Assembly (NCBI RefSeq): GCF_900215205.1
Contig: NZ_OBDY01000029.1
Coordinates: forward strand, 81,591-145,590
Direction of reading: 5' to 3'
Length of the DNA: 64,000 bases
Origin: Paractinoplanes atraurantiacus
GTDB taxonomy: Bacteria; Actinomycetota; Actinomycetes; Mycobacteriales; Micromonosporaceae
The position numbers were made by a program, and so were the translations under genes. This document shows, in pieces, positions 41,553-50,578 of this stretch. The notes beneath the pieces were generated by a model. The model did not search any database. It had not been told where the DNA came from and was given only the letters and a program-made list of their open reading frames with translations. Positions within the stretch are counted from its first letter, which is position 1, and the number at the start of each line of letters is the position of its first letter.

Positions 41553-41736
41553 GCCGTTCCCCTCGGCCGGTCACACCCCCGGTGCACCGGCATGTCGCAC
41601 ATTCCGCTGACGCCGGGGATGACACTAACGTCCTCCGGCGGCGCCAGGCCATCCGTACTTCGGGTCCAGTTTGGATCGGACAACTGACACCCGTCGTCCT
41701 CTTCTACCGCATGCTCATCGTCCGTTCATCGGGTGC

Positions 41737-44700
41737 TCAGCTGTTGGGAGTGAAGACCGGGTCGACCCAGAAGTTGTGGCTCGACCGGGTGCCGGGGAAT
41801 CCGGAACCGTACTTGAAGACACCGCCGGTGGCCGGCACGTGCAGCGGCGGGCTGTGCGTCGCCGCGGCCAGGCCGCCCGAGGTCACCGCGTAGTGGCCGG
41901 TCGTGGTCGAGTACGACACCGTGTACACGTTGCCGGGGGTGATGGCGTACGGCTGGGAGAAGAGCATCGTCTGCCAGCCGGTCGCCGTCTCGCTGACGAA
42001 GGTGCCGGTGGCCAGCGGGTCGCCCGCGGCGTTCCACAGCGTGCCGGTGTGCGTGCCGTTGTTGCCGGTGCCCCGGTAGTAGCGGATGCCGTTGACGATG
42101 CCCGCGACGTCGGTCGTGAACTGGACGCCGACCGAGATGGCGGCCGAGTCGTTCCAGCTCGCGCTGGCCGGCGTGGCCGTGCTGGGCCAGACGGTGACCG
42201 CGCCCGCCGGGACGGTCGGCTGCGGCGGCTGCGGCTCCTCGGGCGCGGCCACGAACATCGGGTCGACCCAGTAGTTCGTGTTGCCGTACGAGCTCGTCGG
42301 GAAGACGTCCGAGCCGTACGTGTAGAGGCCGTTGTTGCCGCCCACGCCGGTCAGCGGCCCGTTGACGCGCTGGTTGTTGAAGTAGCCACTGGTCGCCGCG
42401 TAGTTGCCGCGGGGCGCGTAGTACGAGGCGACGTAGGTGGTGCCGGCGTCGACCTTGTACGGCTCGTCGAAGTACACGCTCTGCCAGCCGGTGGCCGAGT
42501 CGTTGACGAAGGTGGCCTGGCGCAGCCGGCTGCCGGCGGCCGACCAGAGGCTGCCGACGTGCGTGCCGCCGTTACCGGTGCCCTTGTAGAACCGGACGCC
42601 GATGACCGTGCCGTCGACGGACGGGGTGAACTTCACGCCGAGCGTGGTGCCACGCGAGTCCTTGACGGCCGCCGTGTCCGGGGTCTCGGCCGCCGGGAAC
42701 AGGCTGTTCACCGTCGTCTGGGCGGGGTCGGTGGTGAACTTCCAGACCTTCGGCTGCGCCATCGCGTTGCCGTTGGTGTCGGACGCCGAGACCCGCGCCG
42801 TGAAGGTCTCCCCCGCGGTCAGCGCGGCCGCCGGGATGAACCGGGCGGTACGGGTCGGCCCGTCGTAGTCGACGGTGCCCGCGACGTTCGCGCCGGCGTC
42901 GTTGATCAGCGTGAAGGTGATGGCCGCGGCGTTCACCGGCTTGCTGAACGTGGCCGAGGGCTGGGCCGAGACCGGCGTGTAGAGCGCGTCCGGCGTGGGC
43001 GTCACGGTCAGCACGGTCGGCGCGGTCAGGTTCGACGAGTCGAACAGCACGTCGACGTAGTAGTTGGTGGCCGCGTACGACCGCACCGGGAACTCGCCCG
43101 GCTCGCCGAAGACGCCGTTGCCGCCCGAGTCCTGGCTGCGCGGGCTGCTCAGCGGCGCCGCGTTCAGGGCACGGTAGGCGAAGGCCCACGAGTCGGCCGC
43201 GTAGCGCCCGTTCGGCGCGGTGTAGGAGGCCACGTACGTCGAGCCCGCGACCACCGGTACCGCCGGTGAGAGGGTGAGGGTCTGCCAGCCGGTGGCCGTC
43301 TCGTTCTCGAACGTGCCGCTGGAGAGCAGGTCGCCGTCCTCGGTCCAGAGGCTGCCGGTGTGGGTGCCGGTGTTGCCGGCGCCCTTGTAGAAGCGGACCG
43401 CCTTGACGAAGCCGTCGGTCTGCGGGGTGATCTTGATGCCGACCTCGGTGGCACCGGTGTCGGTCGACGCCGGGGTGCCGGGCACCTTGTTGCCGAACAG
43501 CGACGTCGAGCCGGTCAGGTTGAGCGCCCGGGCGGTCGGGTTGCTGTTCAGGTTGGCGCTGTCGTCGGCCGCGCGCACCTTGATGGTGGCGACGCCGTCG
43601 CCGGTCACGTAGCCCGTGTACGACCAGGCCGTGGTGCCGGTGGCCGGGTGCCAGGTGGTGCCGTTGTCGAGGGAGACCTCGACCGCGGCGACCACGCCGC
43701 CGCCGGTGTCGGAGGCCGTGCCGGAGACGGTCACCTGGGCGCCGTTGGCCACGGTGGCGCCGGCGGCGGGCGAGGTGATGGCCACGGTCGGCGCCACGGT
43801 GTCGGTCGAGGCGCTGGCCGCGAGCAGGTTGCTCATCCGGGTGGCCGGCTGCACCTTCATGTCGGCGAACAGGTTGATGACCGCCTGCTGCATGTTCTTG
43901 TCGACCGGCTCGATGTCCCACTCGCTGTCGTGGTGGTCGTCGAGGCCCCAGGCGTACTGGACGGTGCCGGCGCCGAAGACCAGGGCGCCGCTGGCCGCCT
44001 TGTAGAGCGTCATGTGGTGCGTGGTGGTGCCGGGCGTGACGACCTGACCGAAGTCGCGCAGGTATTCGGGCGTCTCCCCGGTGGTCTCGGAGAGCCGGAT
44101 CAGGCCGGCCGGACGGAAGCCGTTGTCGATGTCCTCGTCCGACTCGTAGCCGATGGTGTGCTTGGCCAGCTGCTTGACCCCGGAGGTCTGGTTGGCCACC
44201 TCGGTGCCGCGCCAGAAGCGGTTCTTGCCCTTGGCCGCCGGCACCTCCATGGTGATGTCGTCGCTGTTGGCCATGAACATGGTGCCGGTCAGCGAGTTCT
44301 CCGGCACGCCACCGTTGGACGGCGGGCTCCAGCGCGGGTCACGCCACGTGCCGGTCCACTCCGTGCTCGGGTCGCTCTTCTTGTTGTCCCAGGTCTCCTT
44401 GTAGCAGACCAGGGTGCGGTACGCCGTGTTCGAGCCGTCCTTGCTCGTCTCCCAGCGGGTCTTCCAGTAGACCTCGTTGCCGCTGAAGAACGCGAGGTTG
44501 GTGCCGGAGTCGCGGGCCGCCTCGACGAAGGTGCGCTGCGGGCCCGACCAGTACTCGTCGTGGCCGACGGAGAGGAACACCTTGTGGTTGGCGATGAGCG
44601 CGCCACGCCGGTCGGCGTCGACGTCGGTCGTGTACGTGACGTCGTACCCGTTGCGCTCGAGGAAGCGGATCATCGGGTACTCGTTGCTGAACAGGAAGTC

Positions 44701-45375
44701 ACGGCCGTCGAACGCGCCCCGGGTAGCGAAGGGGCGGTTGTAGCTGAGCTTGGTCGCGCGTCCCTGCGGGCCGCCGTAGAAGCTGGCCCCGCCGTACGTG
44801 TTGTAGGCCTGCCAGGTGGCGTCCGAGGTCTTGAACAGCACGTCGGAGTGGCTGGCGTCGTTGCGCACGACGAACGAGATGTGGCTGGAGCCGCCGTCGG
44901 TGCGGGTCAGCAGCGCGAAGTAGACACCGGAGACCTGGCCCGCCGGCACCTGCCAGGTGGCCGACGGCGCCCACGTGCCGCAGTCGTAGATCTGCGTGGC
45001 GTCGTCGTCGACACAGGCGGTGTTCTGGTTCTGCGCCGGATAGGTGGCGGGCAGGGTGGTGATGCGGCGGGCGCCGGCGCCGCCGTAGTAGCCGATCCGG
45101 AAGATCTCGATGGTGAACGCGTGCTCGGCCCGCACCTTGAAGGTGACGGTCTGGCCGGCGTTGACGCTCATGTCGGTGGCGAAGCCCTGGATCGTGTCGT
45201 CGCCGGCGCCGGTGATGTTCCATTCGTCGTCCGGCGTGCCCGCCAGCGCGTTCTCACACACGATGTCGTTCGGTGAGCAGGCGGCGGAGACCGCCGACGG
45301 GCCCAGCCCGATGAGTACCGCGGCCCCCAGCACCGTGGCTGTGGCGGCGGCGATAAGCGCCCTTGCTCTATCCAT
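41737..45375 (-). CDS. Giant secreted DMFase-like protein with Ig-like and three DUF4082 domains
   Basis: This is a 1212-residue exported protein. Residues 1-31 are a signal peptide (GPSAVSAA). Residues about 40-510 resemble the N,N-dimethylformamidase beta-subunit/LigB-like family: FTIEIFRIGYYGGAGARRI, SVGHDEYWSGPQRTF and FFSGNEVYWKTRWE. An Ig-like domain (about 525-615) and an SbsA/Big_5 Ig-like domain (about 785-885) separate DUF4082 copies at about 620-780, 890-1040 and 1058-1212. Each copy has the core VRFYKGxGNxGTHxGSLW and TGWQ. It probably binds or modifies cell-surface polysaccharide, but its enzymatic status is unknown. Confidence 0.85.
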   Translation of the reverse strand: MDRARALIAAATATVLGAAVLIGLGPSAVSAACSPNDIVCENALAGTPDDEWNITGAGDDTIQGFATDMSVNAGQTVTFKVRAEHAFTIEIFRIGYYGGAGARRITTLPATYPAQNQNTACVDDDATQIYDCGTWAPSATWQVPAGQVSGVYFALLTRTDGGSSHISFVVRNDASHSDVLFKTSDATWQAYNTYGGASFYGGPQGRATKLSYNRPFATRGAFDGRDFLFSNEYPMIRFLERNGYDVTYTTDVDADRRGALIANHKVFLSVGHDEYWSGPQRTFVEAARDSGTNLAFFSGNEVYWKTRWETSKDGSNTAYRTLVCYKETWDNKKSDPSTEWTGTWRDPRWSPPSNGGVPENSLTGTMFMANSDDITMEVPAAKGKNRFWRGTEVANQTSGVKQLAKHTIGYESDEDIDNGFRPAGLIRLSETTGETPEYLRDFGQVVTPGTTTHHMTLYKAASGALVFGAGTVQYAWGLDDHHDSEWDIEPVDKNMQQAVINLFADMKVQPATRMSNLLAASASTDTVAPTVAITSPAAGATVANGAQVTVSGTASDTGGGVVAAVEVSLDNGTTWHPATGTTAWSYTGYVTGDGVATIKVRAADDSANLNSNPTARALNLTGSTSLFGNKVPGTPASTDTGATEVGIKITPQTDGFVKAVRFYKGAGNTGTHTGSLWTEDGDLLSSGTFENETATGWQTLTLSPAVPVVAGSTYVASYTAPNGRYAADSWAFAYRALNAAPLSSPRSQDSGGNGVFGEPGEFPVRSYAATNYYVDVLFDSSNLTAPTVLTVTPTPDALYTPVSAQPSATFSKPVNAAAITFTLINDAGANVAGTVDYDGPTRTARFIPAAALTAGETFTARVSASDTNGNAMAQPKVWKFTTDPAQTTVNSLFPAAETPDTAAVKDSRGTTLGVKFTPSVDGTVIGVRFYKGTGNGGTHVGSLWSAAGSRLRQATFVNDSATGWQSVYFDEPYKVDAGTTYVASYYAPRGNYAATSGYFNNQRVNGPLTGVGGNNGLYTYGSDVFPTSSYGNTNYWVDPMFVAAPEEPQPPQPTVPAGAVTVWPSTATPASASWNDSAAISVGVQFTTDVAGIVNGIRYYRGTGNNGTHTGTLWNAAGDPLATGTFVSETATGWQTMLFSQPYAITPGNVYTVSYSTTTGHYAVTSGGLAAATHSPPLHVPATGGVFKYGSGFPGTRSSHNFWVDPVFTPNS

Positions 45376-45475
45376 CGTGTCCTCGAATTCCTTTTCCGCT
45401 ACTTGCCGCAGACCCTATTGGCACGTCCTGACAGGACGTACTCCACCGGTCGGATGATCTCCAACGCCTGTCGGG

Positions 45476-46567
45476 TCATTCCTGCCGCAGGGCGGTGGCC
45501 AGCGCCTCGGCCACCCGGCTCTGCTGGTCGCCGGTGATCTGGGGATAGATCGGAAGAGAGAGGATTTCGGGGGCGACGGCCTCCGCATTCGGGAAGGATC
45601 CGCCCAGGTCGGCGAAAGCGCCCGTACGGTGCACCGGGATCGGGTAGTGGATGCCGGCGCCGATGCCGGCCTCGTTGAGACGGCCGAGAACGGCGTCGCG
45701 GCGGCCGCCGGGGACGCGGACGCAGTAGATGTGCCAGACGTGCTCGTTGCCCTCGAGGGTCTCGGGAAGCACGACGTCGAGGTCGGCCAGCAGCTCGTGG
45801 TAGCGCGCGGCGGCGGCGCGGCGGCGCTCGTTCCAGTCGGCCAGCCGGGCCAGCTTGGCCCGCAGCACGACCGCCTGCAGGCCGTCGAGGCGGCTGTTCA
45901 CACCGATGAGGTCGTGGTGGTACTTCTTCAGGCCGCCGTGGCTGCCGAGCGTACGGACGATGGTGGCCAGCTCCTCGGAGGAGGTGACGACGGCGCCCGC
46001 GTCGCCGTACGCGCCGAGGTTCTTGCCCGGGTAGAAGCTGGTGGCCGCGATGCCGTCGACGCCGGCCGAACGGCCGTGCCGGGTCGCGCCCTGCGACTGG
46101 GCGGCGTCCTCGACGACGGCCACACCGGACGCGGTCAGCTTCTCCACCTCGGCCATCTGGCCGTAGAGGTGCACGGGCGCGATGGCCTTGGTGGCCGGGG
46201 TGACGGCCGCGAGGGCGGCGTCGGCGTCGATGAGGTACGTCCGCGGGTCGCAGTCCACGAGCACGACCTTCGCGCCGCAGCGGGCGACCGCCTCGGCCGT
46301 GGCGATGAACGTGTTGGCGGGCAGGATGACCTCGCTGCCCGGGCCGGCACCGACGGCGCGCAGGGCGAGCTCGAGGGCGTCGGTGCCGTTGGCCACGCCG
46401 ACGCAGTGCGCCAGGCCGGAGAAGGCGGCGTACTCCTGCTCGAAGGCGGCCACCTCGGGGCCGCCGACGAAGGCGGTCTCGGCGATGACGCGCTTGAAGC
46501 CGGCCTCGACCTCCTCGGCCACCTCCGCGTGGGCGGCGGCGAGGTCGACGAGCGGGATCCGGGACAT
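45476..46567 (-). CDS. DegT/DnrJ/EryC1/StrS aminotransferase, 3-amino (WlbE/QdtB-like) type
   Basis: This is a 363-residue PLP sugar aminotransferase. The start IPLVDLAAAHAEVAEEV and GVANGTDALELALRA are typical of the WlbE/FdtB/QdtB branch that aminates C3. VVEDAAQSQGA holds the cofactor Asp, and SFYPGKNLGAYGDAGAV holds the Schiff-base Lys. It works with the WlbA-like oxidoreductase at the far end of this unit. It is the last gene of a five- to six-gene minus-strand set. Confidence 0.88.
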   Translation of the reverse strand: MSRIPLVDLAAAHAEVAEEVEAGFKRVIAETAFVGGPEVAAFEQEYAAFSGLAHCVGVANGTDALELALRAVGAGPGSEVILPANTFIATAEAVARCGAKVVLVDCDPRTYLIDADAALAAVTPATKAIAPVHLYGQMAEVEKLTASGVAVVEDAAQSQGATRHGRSAGVDGIAATSFYPGKNLGAYGDAGAVVTSSEELATIVRTLGSHGGLKKYHHDLIGVNSRLDGLQAVVLRAKLARLADWNERRRAAAARYHELLADLDVVLPETLEGNEHVWHIYCVRVPGGRRDAVLGRLNEAGIGAGIHYPIPVHRTGAFADLGGSFPNAEAVAPEILSLPIYPQITGDQQSRVAEALATALRQE

Positions 46568-46577
46568 GTGCTGGCTC

Positions 46578-47207
46578 CTAAGAAGTTGAGCGGATCAGGC
46601 GGGCCGGGTTGCCGGCCCAGACCTCGCCGGCGGGCACGTCGCGCAGCACGACCGAGCCCATGCCGACCAGGGATCGGGCGCCGATTTTCACGCCCTCGCG
46701 GACGAGGGCGCCGCTGCCGACGTACGCCTCCTCGTCGAGCACCGCGCCGCCACCGACACGGACGCCGGAGGCGATGGTGCAGTAGTCGCCGACCCGGTCG
46801 TCGTGGGTGAGCACGGCCTGCGGCATGACGGCCACGTGCGACCCGACGGCCACGTCGGCGGTGAGCACCGTGCCGGCCAGCAGCACGGTGCCGGGGCCGA
46901 TGGTGCTGCCGGCGCCGACCGACGCGAGCGGGTGCACGATGGTGGCGTAGCGCTCCACGGGCAGGCCGAGACGGTCGACGATGCCGCGCCGAACAGTGAA
47001 GTTGCGCGGGTTGCCCACGCAGACCACGACCGCCGCGTCCATGTCGGCGGCCCGGGCGACGGCGCCCAGGATGGGCAGGCCGGAGCGGGTCGTGCCGTGC
47101 AGGTCCGGGTTGTCGTCGAGGAAGCCCAGGACGTTCCAGTCGTCGCGGGCGGCCGACGCGGTCTCCCGCGCGAAGCCGCCCGCTCCGACGATGACCAGGT
47201 CTGTCAC
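46578..47207 (-). CDS. NeuD/PglD-family sugar O/N-acyltransferase
   Basis: This 209-residue left-handed beta-helix enzyme begins TDLVIVGAGGFARETASAA (nucleotide-sugar-binding domain). Hexapeptide repeats follow: VGAGSTIGPGTVLLAGTVL, VGDYCTIASGVRVGGGAVL and a CoA-side GSVVLRDVPAGEVWAGNPA. Relatives acetylate 4-amino sugars (PglD) or sialic acids (NeuD). GTG 47207 overlaps the DegT stop (GTGA), which points to acylation of the amine formed by that aminotransferase. Confidence 0.87.
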   Translation of the reverse strand: MTDLVIVGAGGFARETASAARDDWNVLGFLDDNPDLHGTTRSGLPILGAVARAADMDAAVVVCVGNPRNFTVRRGIVDRLGLPVERYATIVHPLASVGAGSTIGPGTVLLAGTVLTADVAVGSHVAVMPQAVLTHDDRVGDYCTIASGVRVGGGAVLDEEAYVGSGALVREGVKIGARSLVGMGSVVLRDVPAGEVWAGNPARLIRSTS

Positions 47208-48331
47208 GGCCTGGCCAGCTCCCGAAGGACACCCACGATGTGGTTCTGGTCGTCCTCGGTGAGCTTGTGGTGCAGGGGCAGGATGAGCGAGTCCCGGGTG
47301 ATCCGCTCGGTCACCGGCAGCGGGCCGGGCGTGACGTCGGCGTAGGCCGGCTCCAGGTGGGCCGCCATGATGCCGCGCCGCGCCGAGACGCCCTGGCGGG
47401 CCAGCTCGGTGAGGACGTCGTCGCGACTGCTTCCGAAAGAAGGCTCGATGAGCACCCAGAACGACTGGTAGTTCGTCTGGCCGTACGAGGGGTCGCGAAC
47501 CGGCACAAGACCGTCGATATCGGCGAGCAGCGATTGGTATCGGGCCGCCTTCGCCCGCCGGTCCGCGACCAGGCCCGGGAGCCGGCCGAGCTGCACGAGC
47601 CCGACCGCGGCCTGGATGTCGGTCATCCGGTAGTTGTAGGCGGTCTCCAGGTAGGCCTCGATGACCGGCTGGCTGCTCTTGTGCCGGTCGGCTGCGGAGA
47701 CGTTCATGCCGTGCTCGCGCAGGCGCTTCAGGCGCACGGCCCGGTCGGCGTCGTCGAGCGTCACCATGCCGCCCTCACCGGTGGTGATGAGCTTGCGCGG
47801 GTGGAACGACCAGGCCGCGAGGGTGGCGCCGGTGCCGGCCGGCTGGCCGTACGCCGTGGACCCGGCCGCGCAGGCCGCGTCCTCGACGAGCTCGACGCCC
47901 CAGTCGGCCGCCGCCTTGCGCAGACCGGCGGTGTCGAACGGGACGCCACCCTGATGAACGGCGATGACGGCCCGGGTGCGCGGCGTCCGTACGGCATCAA
48001 TCGTCTCTGCCGTCAGATTGCCCGTGGCCAGGTCGACATCGGCGAAAACCGGGGTCGCGCCGACATAACGGACCGCGTTGGCGGTGGCGATGAACGACAG
48101 CGATGGGACGACGACCTCATCGCCCGGCTTGACGCCGAGCGCGACCAGAGCCAGATGCAGCGCGGTCGTGCAGGAGCTGACGGCGACACCCTGCGAGGCA
48201 CCGACGACGGCCGCGAACTCCTGCTCGAACTGGGCGACGCGAGGCCCCTGAGCGACCCAGCCGGAGCGAACGGCCTCGGCCGCGGCCTGAGCCTCTTCCT
48301 CGCCCAGCTGGGGAATCATCACCGGGATCAC
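47204..48331 (-). CDS. DegT/DnrJ/EryC1/StrS aminotransferase, 4-amino (PglE/perosamine-like) type
   Basis: This 375-residue PLP aminotransferase starts VIPVMIPQLGEEEAQAAAEA, followed by SGWVAQGPRVAQFEQEFA, the usual start of C4 sugar aminotransferases. VEDAACAAGST holds the cofactor Asp and WSFHPRKLITTGEGGMV the PLP Lys. GTG 48331 overlaps the epimerase stop (GTGA). It differs clearly from the other DegT gene in the window, so the pathway contains two amination steps or two products. Confidence 0.88.
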   Translation of the reverse strand: MIPVMIPQLGEEEAQAAAEAVRSGWVAQGPRVAQFEQEFAAVVGASQGVAVSSCTTALHLALVALGVKPGDEVVVPSLSFIATANAVRYVGATPVFADVDLATGNLTAETIDAVRTPRTRAVIAVHQGGVPFDTAGLRKAAADWGVELVEDAACAAGSTAYGQPAGTGATLAAWSFHPRKLITTGEGGMVTLDDADRAVRLKRLREHGMNVSAADRHKSSQPVIEAYLETAYNYRMTDIQAAVGLVQLGRLPGLVADRRAKAARYQSLLADIDGLVPVRDPSYGQTNYQSFWVLIEPSFGSSRDDVLTELARQGVSARRGIMAAHLEPAYADVTPGPLPVTERITRDSLILPLHHKLTEDDQNHIVGVLRELARP

Positions 48332-49293
48332 TTTGACGACCGCCACCAGTCGACGAGGCCCTGAAGGCCGTCGTGCAGCGACAGTTCGGCGGTGAAGCCG
48401 AGCTTCTCGGTGGCCGCGCTGGTGTCGGCCAGGCGGCGGGTGACGCCGTTGACCGCGCGGGCCGGGCCGAACTCCGGCTCGAGGTCGCTCTTCATGACCT
48501 CGCTGAGCGCGGCGGCCAGATCGCGCAGGCTCGTCTCGGTGGCGCTGGCGATGTTGAAGACCTCGTCGGTGACGTCGGCCCTGGCGGCCAGGATGTTGGC
48601 CCGCGCGATGTCGGCCACGTGCACGAAGTCCATCGTGGCGAGGCCGTCGCCCAGGATCAGCGGCGGGTTGCCGGCGTCGATGCGCTCCATCCAGCGGATG
48701 AGCACCTCGGTGTAGAGGCCGTGGATGTCCATCCGCGGGCCGTAGACGTTGAAGTAGCGCAGGGCGACGTAGTCGAGGCCCTTCATGGCGTGGAAGCTGC
48801 GCAGGGTGGCCTCGTTGAAGGCCTTCGCGGCGCCGTAGAAGGTGTCGTTGTTGTACGGGTGGTGGCGCTCCGTGGTCGGGAACTCCTCGGCCAGGCCGTA
48901 GACAGACGCCGACGACGACGCGATCAGCTTTTTGACCCCTTTTTCCGCGGCGGCCTCGACGACGTTGAAGGTGCCGTCGACCAGCACCTCGTTGGCCAGC
49001 CGGGGTTCCTCGGCGCACTGGGTGATGCGGATGGCGGCCAGGTGGAAGACGAGGTCCTTGCCTTCGGTCACGTTGTGCACGAGAGCGACGTCGCGGATGT
49101 CGCCCTCGATGAGCTCGACCGGGCCGTTCTCCAGCGCCCAGGCCAGGTTGTCCCGCCGGCCCCGGACGAAGTTGTCCAGCACCACGATCTCGGCGGCCCC
49201 GCCGCGGACCAGTTCGTCGACGACGTGCGAGCCGATGGTGCCCGCCCCGCCCGTGACGAGGGCGCGCGCGCCCTCGATCTGTACGCCCGTCAC
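48328..49293 (-). CDS. NAD-dependent epimerase/dehydratase (UDP-sugar 4-epimerase-like)
   Basis: This 321-residue extended SDR has ARALVTGGAGTIGSHVVDEL, FHLAAIRITQCAEEP, SSSASVYGLAE, TFYGAAKAFNEATLR (catalytic Tyr-x3-Lys) and RYFNVYGPRMD. It could be a UDP-sugar 4-epimerase or a decarboxylase/dehydratase of the same family. GTG 49293 and the stop each overlap a neighbour by 4 bp. It supplies the keto or epimerised nucleotide sugar for the following aminotransferase (inference). Confidence 0.86.
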   Translation of the reverse strand: MTGVQIEGARALVTGGAGTIGSHVVDELVRGGAAEIVVLDNFVRGRRDNLAWALENGPVELIEGDIRDVALVHNVTEGKDLVFHLAAIRITQCAEEPRLANEVLVDGTFNVVEAAAEKGVKKLIASSSASVYGLAEEFPTTERHHPYNNDTFYGAAKAFNEATLRSFHAMKGLDYVALRYFNVYGPRMDIHGLYTEVLIRWMERIDAGNPPLILGDGLATMDFVHVADIARANILAARADVTDEVFNIASATETSLRDLAAALSEVMKSDLEPEFGPARAVNGVTRRLADTSAATEKLGFTAELSLHDGLQGLVDWWRSSK

Positions 49294-50354
49294 GCCATGT
49301 GCCCTTCATCGAGTTTGATCATCGTGCCGCCCTCGGCCAGGCTACGCGAGGCCGCCTGGAGGATTTCGAGGACGCGGAGGCCGGACCGGCCGTCGGTCAG
49401 CGCCGGCTCGCCGGAGGTGATGGCCCGCGCGTATTCGTCGACCATCGTGCGCAGCGCCTCGCGCTCGGTCAGCGCCGGGGCGACCATGTCGCCCGAGCGG
49501 TAGGAGACCAGGATGTCGCGGCGCTGCTCGTCGCCCAGCTCCTCGGGCGAGGCCACGTCGACGCCGCGGTCGTAGATGGCCACCCGCTGGCTCGGGTTGA
49601 GGTCGTCCCAGACCAGGGTCCGCTTCGACCCGCCGACGATGGTCGTGCGGATTTTGACCGGGGACAGCCAGTTGACGTGGATGTGGGCGATCGCGCCGTT
49701 GCTGAGCTCCAGCGTCAGATAGGCCACACATGCCCGGCCCGCGCCGATTCCGTCGGCCCCGTGCGCGGCGACCGCGACCGGGCGTACCGCGTCGGGAAGA
49801 ACGAAGTCGAGAATGGACAAGTCGTGCGGCGCGAGGTCCCAGACCACGTCGATGTCGCGCTGGACCAGGCCCAGGTTGATCCGCACCGAGTCGAGGAAGT
49901 GCAGCTCGCCGAGCTCGCCCGAGCGCAGCAGCTCACGGATGCGCAGCACGGCCGGTGTGTAGCAGTAGGTGTGGTCGCACATCAGGGTCAGGCCGCGGCG
50001 GTCGGCCTCCTCGACCAGTTGGCGGCCCTCTTCGTACGTGGCGGCCAGTGGCTTCTCCACGAGGACATGCTTACCGGCGCGCAATGCCGCCAGGGCGACC
50101 GGCAGGTGAGTGCCGGCGGGCGTGGCGATGGCGACGGCCTGAACCTCGGGGTCGGCGAGCACCTCGTCCAGGTCCGCGGTGACCTGGACGGTCGAGTAGC
50201 CGCCGAGGACACGGCGAGCCCTCTCGACGTCGAGGTCGCAGAGCCAGCGCAGCCGGAAGGCCGGCGAGCCCTGGAAGTTGCGGACGAGGTTGGGGCCCCA
50301 ATATCCGGCCCCGACGACGGCGATTCCGATGGGAGTAGTCACGAACTTCCTCAT
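49290..50354 (-). CDS. Gfo/Idh/MocA oxidoreductase (WlbA-like)
   Basis: This protein of about 354 residues has the NAD fold IGIAVVGAGYWGPNLVRNF, AIATPAGTHLPVALAALRAG, HVLVEKPLA (catalytic EKP) and DLAPHDLSILDFVLP. This matches WlbA, the UDP-GlcNAcA 3-dehydrogenase that precedes WlbE/WlbB. I chose ATG 50354; GTG 50363 and GTG 50342 are alternatives. It is the first gene of the minus-strand sugar unit. The uronic acid substrate could come from the WecC-type dehydrogenase elsewhere in the locus. Confidence 0.85.
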   Translation of the reverse strand: MRKFVTTPIGIAVVGAGYWGPNLVRNFQGSPAFRLRWLCDLDVERARRVLGGYSTVQVTADLDEVLADPEVQAVAIATPAGTHLPVALAALRAGKHVLVEKPLAATYEEGRQLVEEADRRGLTLMCDHTYCYTPAVLRIRELLRSGELGELHFLDSVRINLGLVQRDIDVVWDLAPHDLSILDFVLPDAVRPVAVAAHGADGIGAGRACVAYLTLELSNGAIAHIHVNWLSPVKIRTTIVGGSKRTLVWDDLNPSQRVAIYDRGVDVASPEELGDEQRRDILVSYRSGDMVAPALTEREALRTMVDEYARAITSGEPALTDGRSGLRVLEILQAASRSLAEGGTMIKLDEGHMA

Positions 50355-50564
50355 CCGGTGCACGGTGGACGGGTTCCGTGCCGGAAGCTATCGATACCGG
50401 CGTGCTCCCCGGAAGGGGCTTGAGAGAAATCCGGCCGAGGCCCCCAGGGTCCGCCGGTACGTTCGGTTGAGGTCGTACGACTGTCGGTCAAAGTGGACGA
50501 CAACCATCGGTTGGATTGGCCCGCTGGGTCGATTTCGCGACACCTTTTCTTGTTCGCGGGCCGA

Positions 50565-50570
50565 TAGTCT
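50565..50570 (+). promoter_or_regulatory. -10 element of a probable leaderless promoter
   Basis: TAGTCT ends 8 nt before the ATG at 50579 and there is no ribosome site between them. The arrangement matches the other leaderless starts in the window (rmlA, rmlB, XRE regulator). No clear -35 box was found. Confidence 0.45.
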
Positions 50571-50578
50571 GCCCGGCT

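Noticed and set aside
41671..45276. Two plus-strand frames of 532 and 638 codons
   Set aside because: Both are antisense to the DMFase/DUF4082 gene and low complexity. High third-position GC opens such frames throughout the window.
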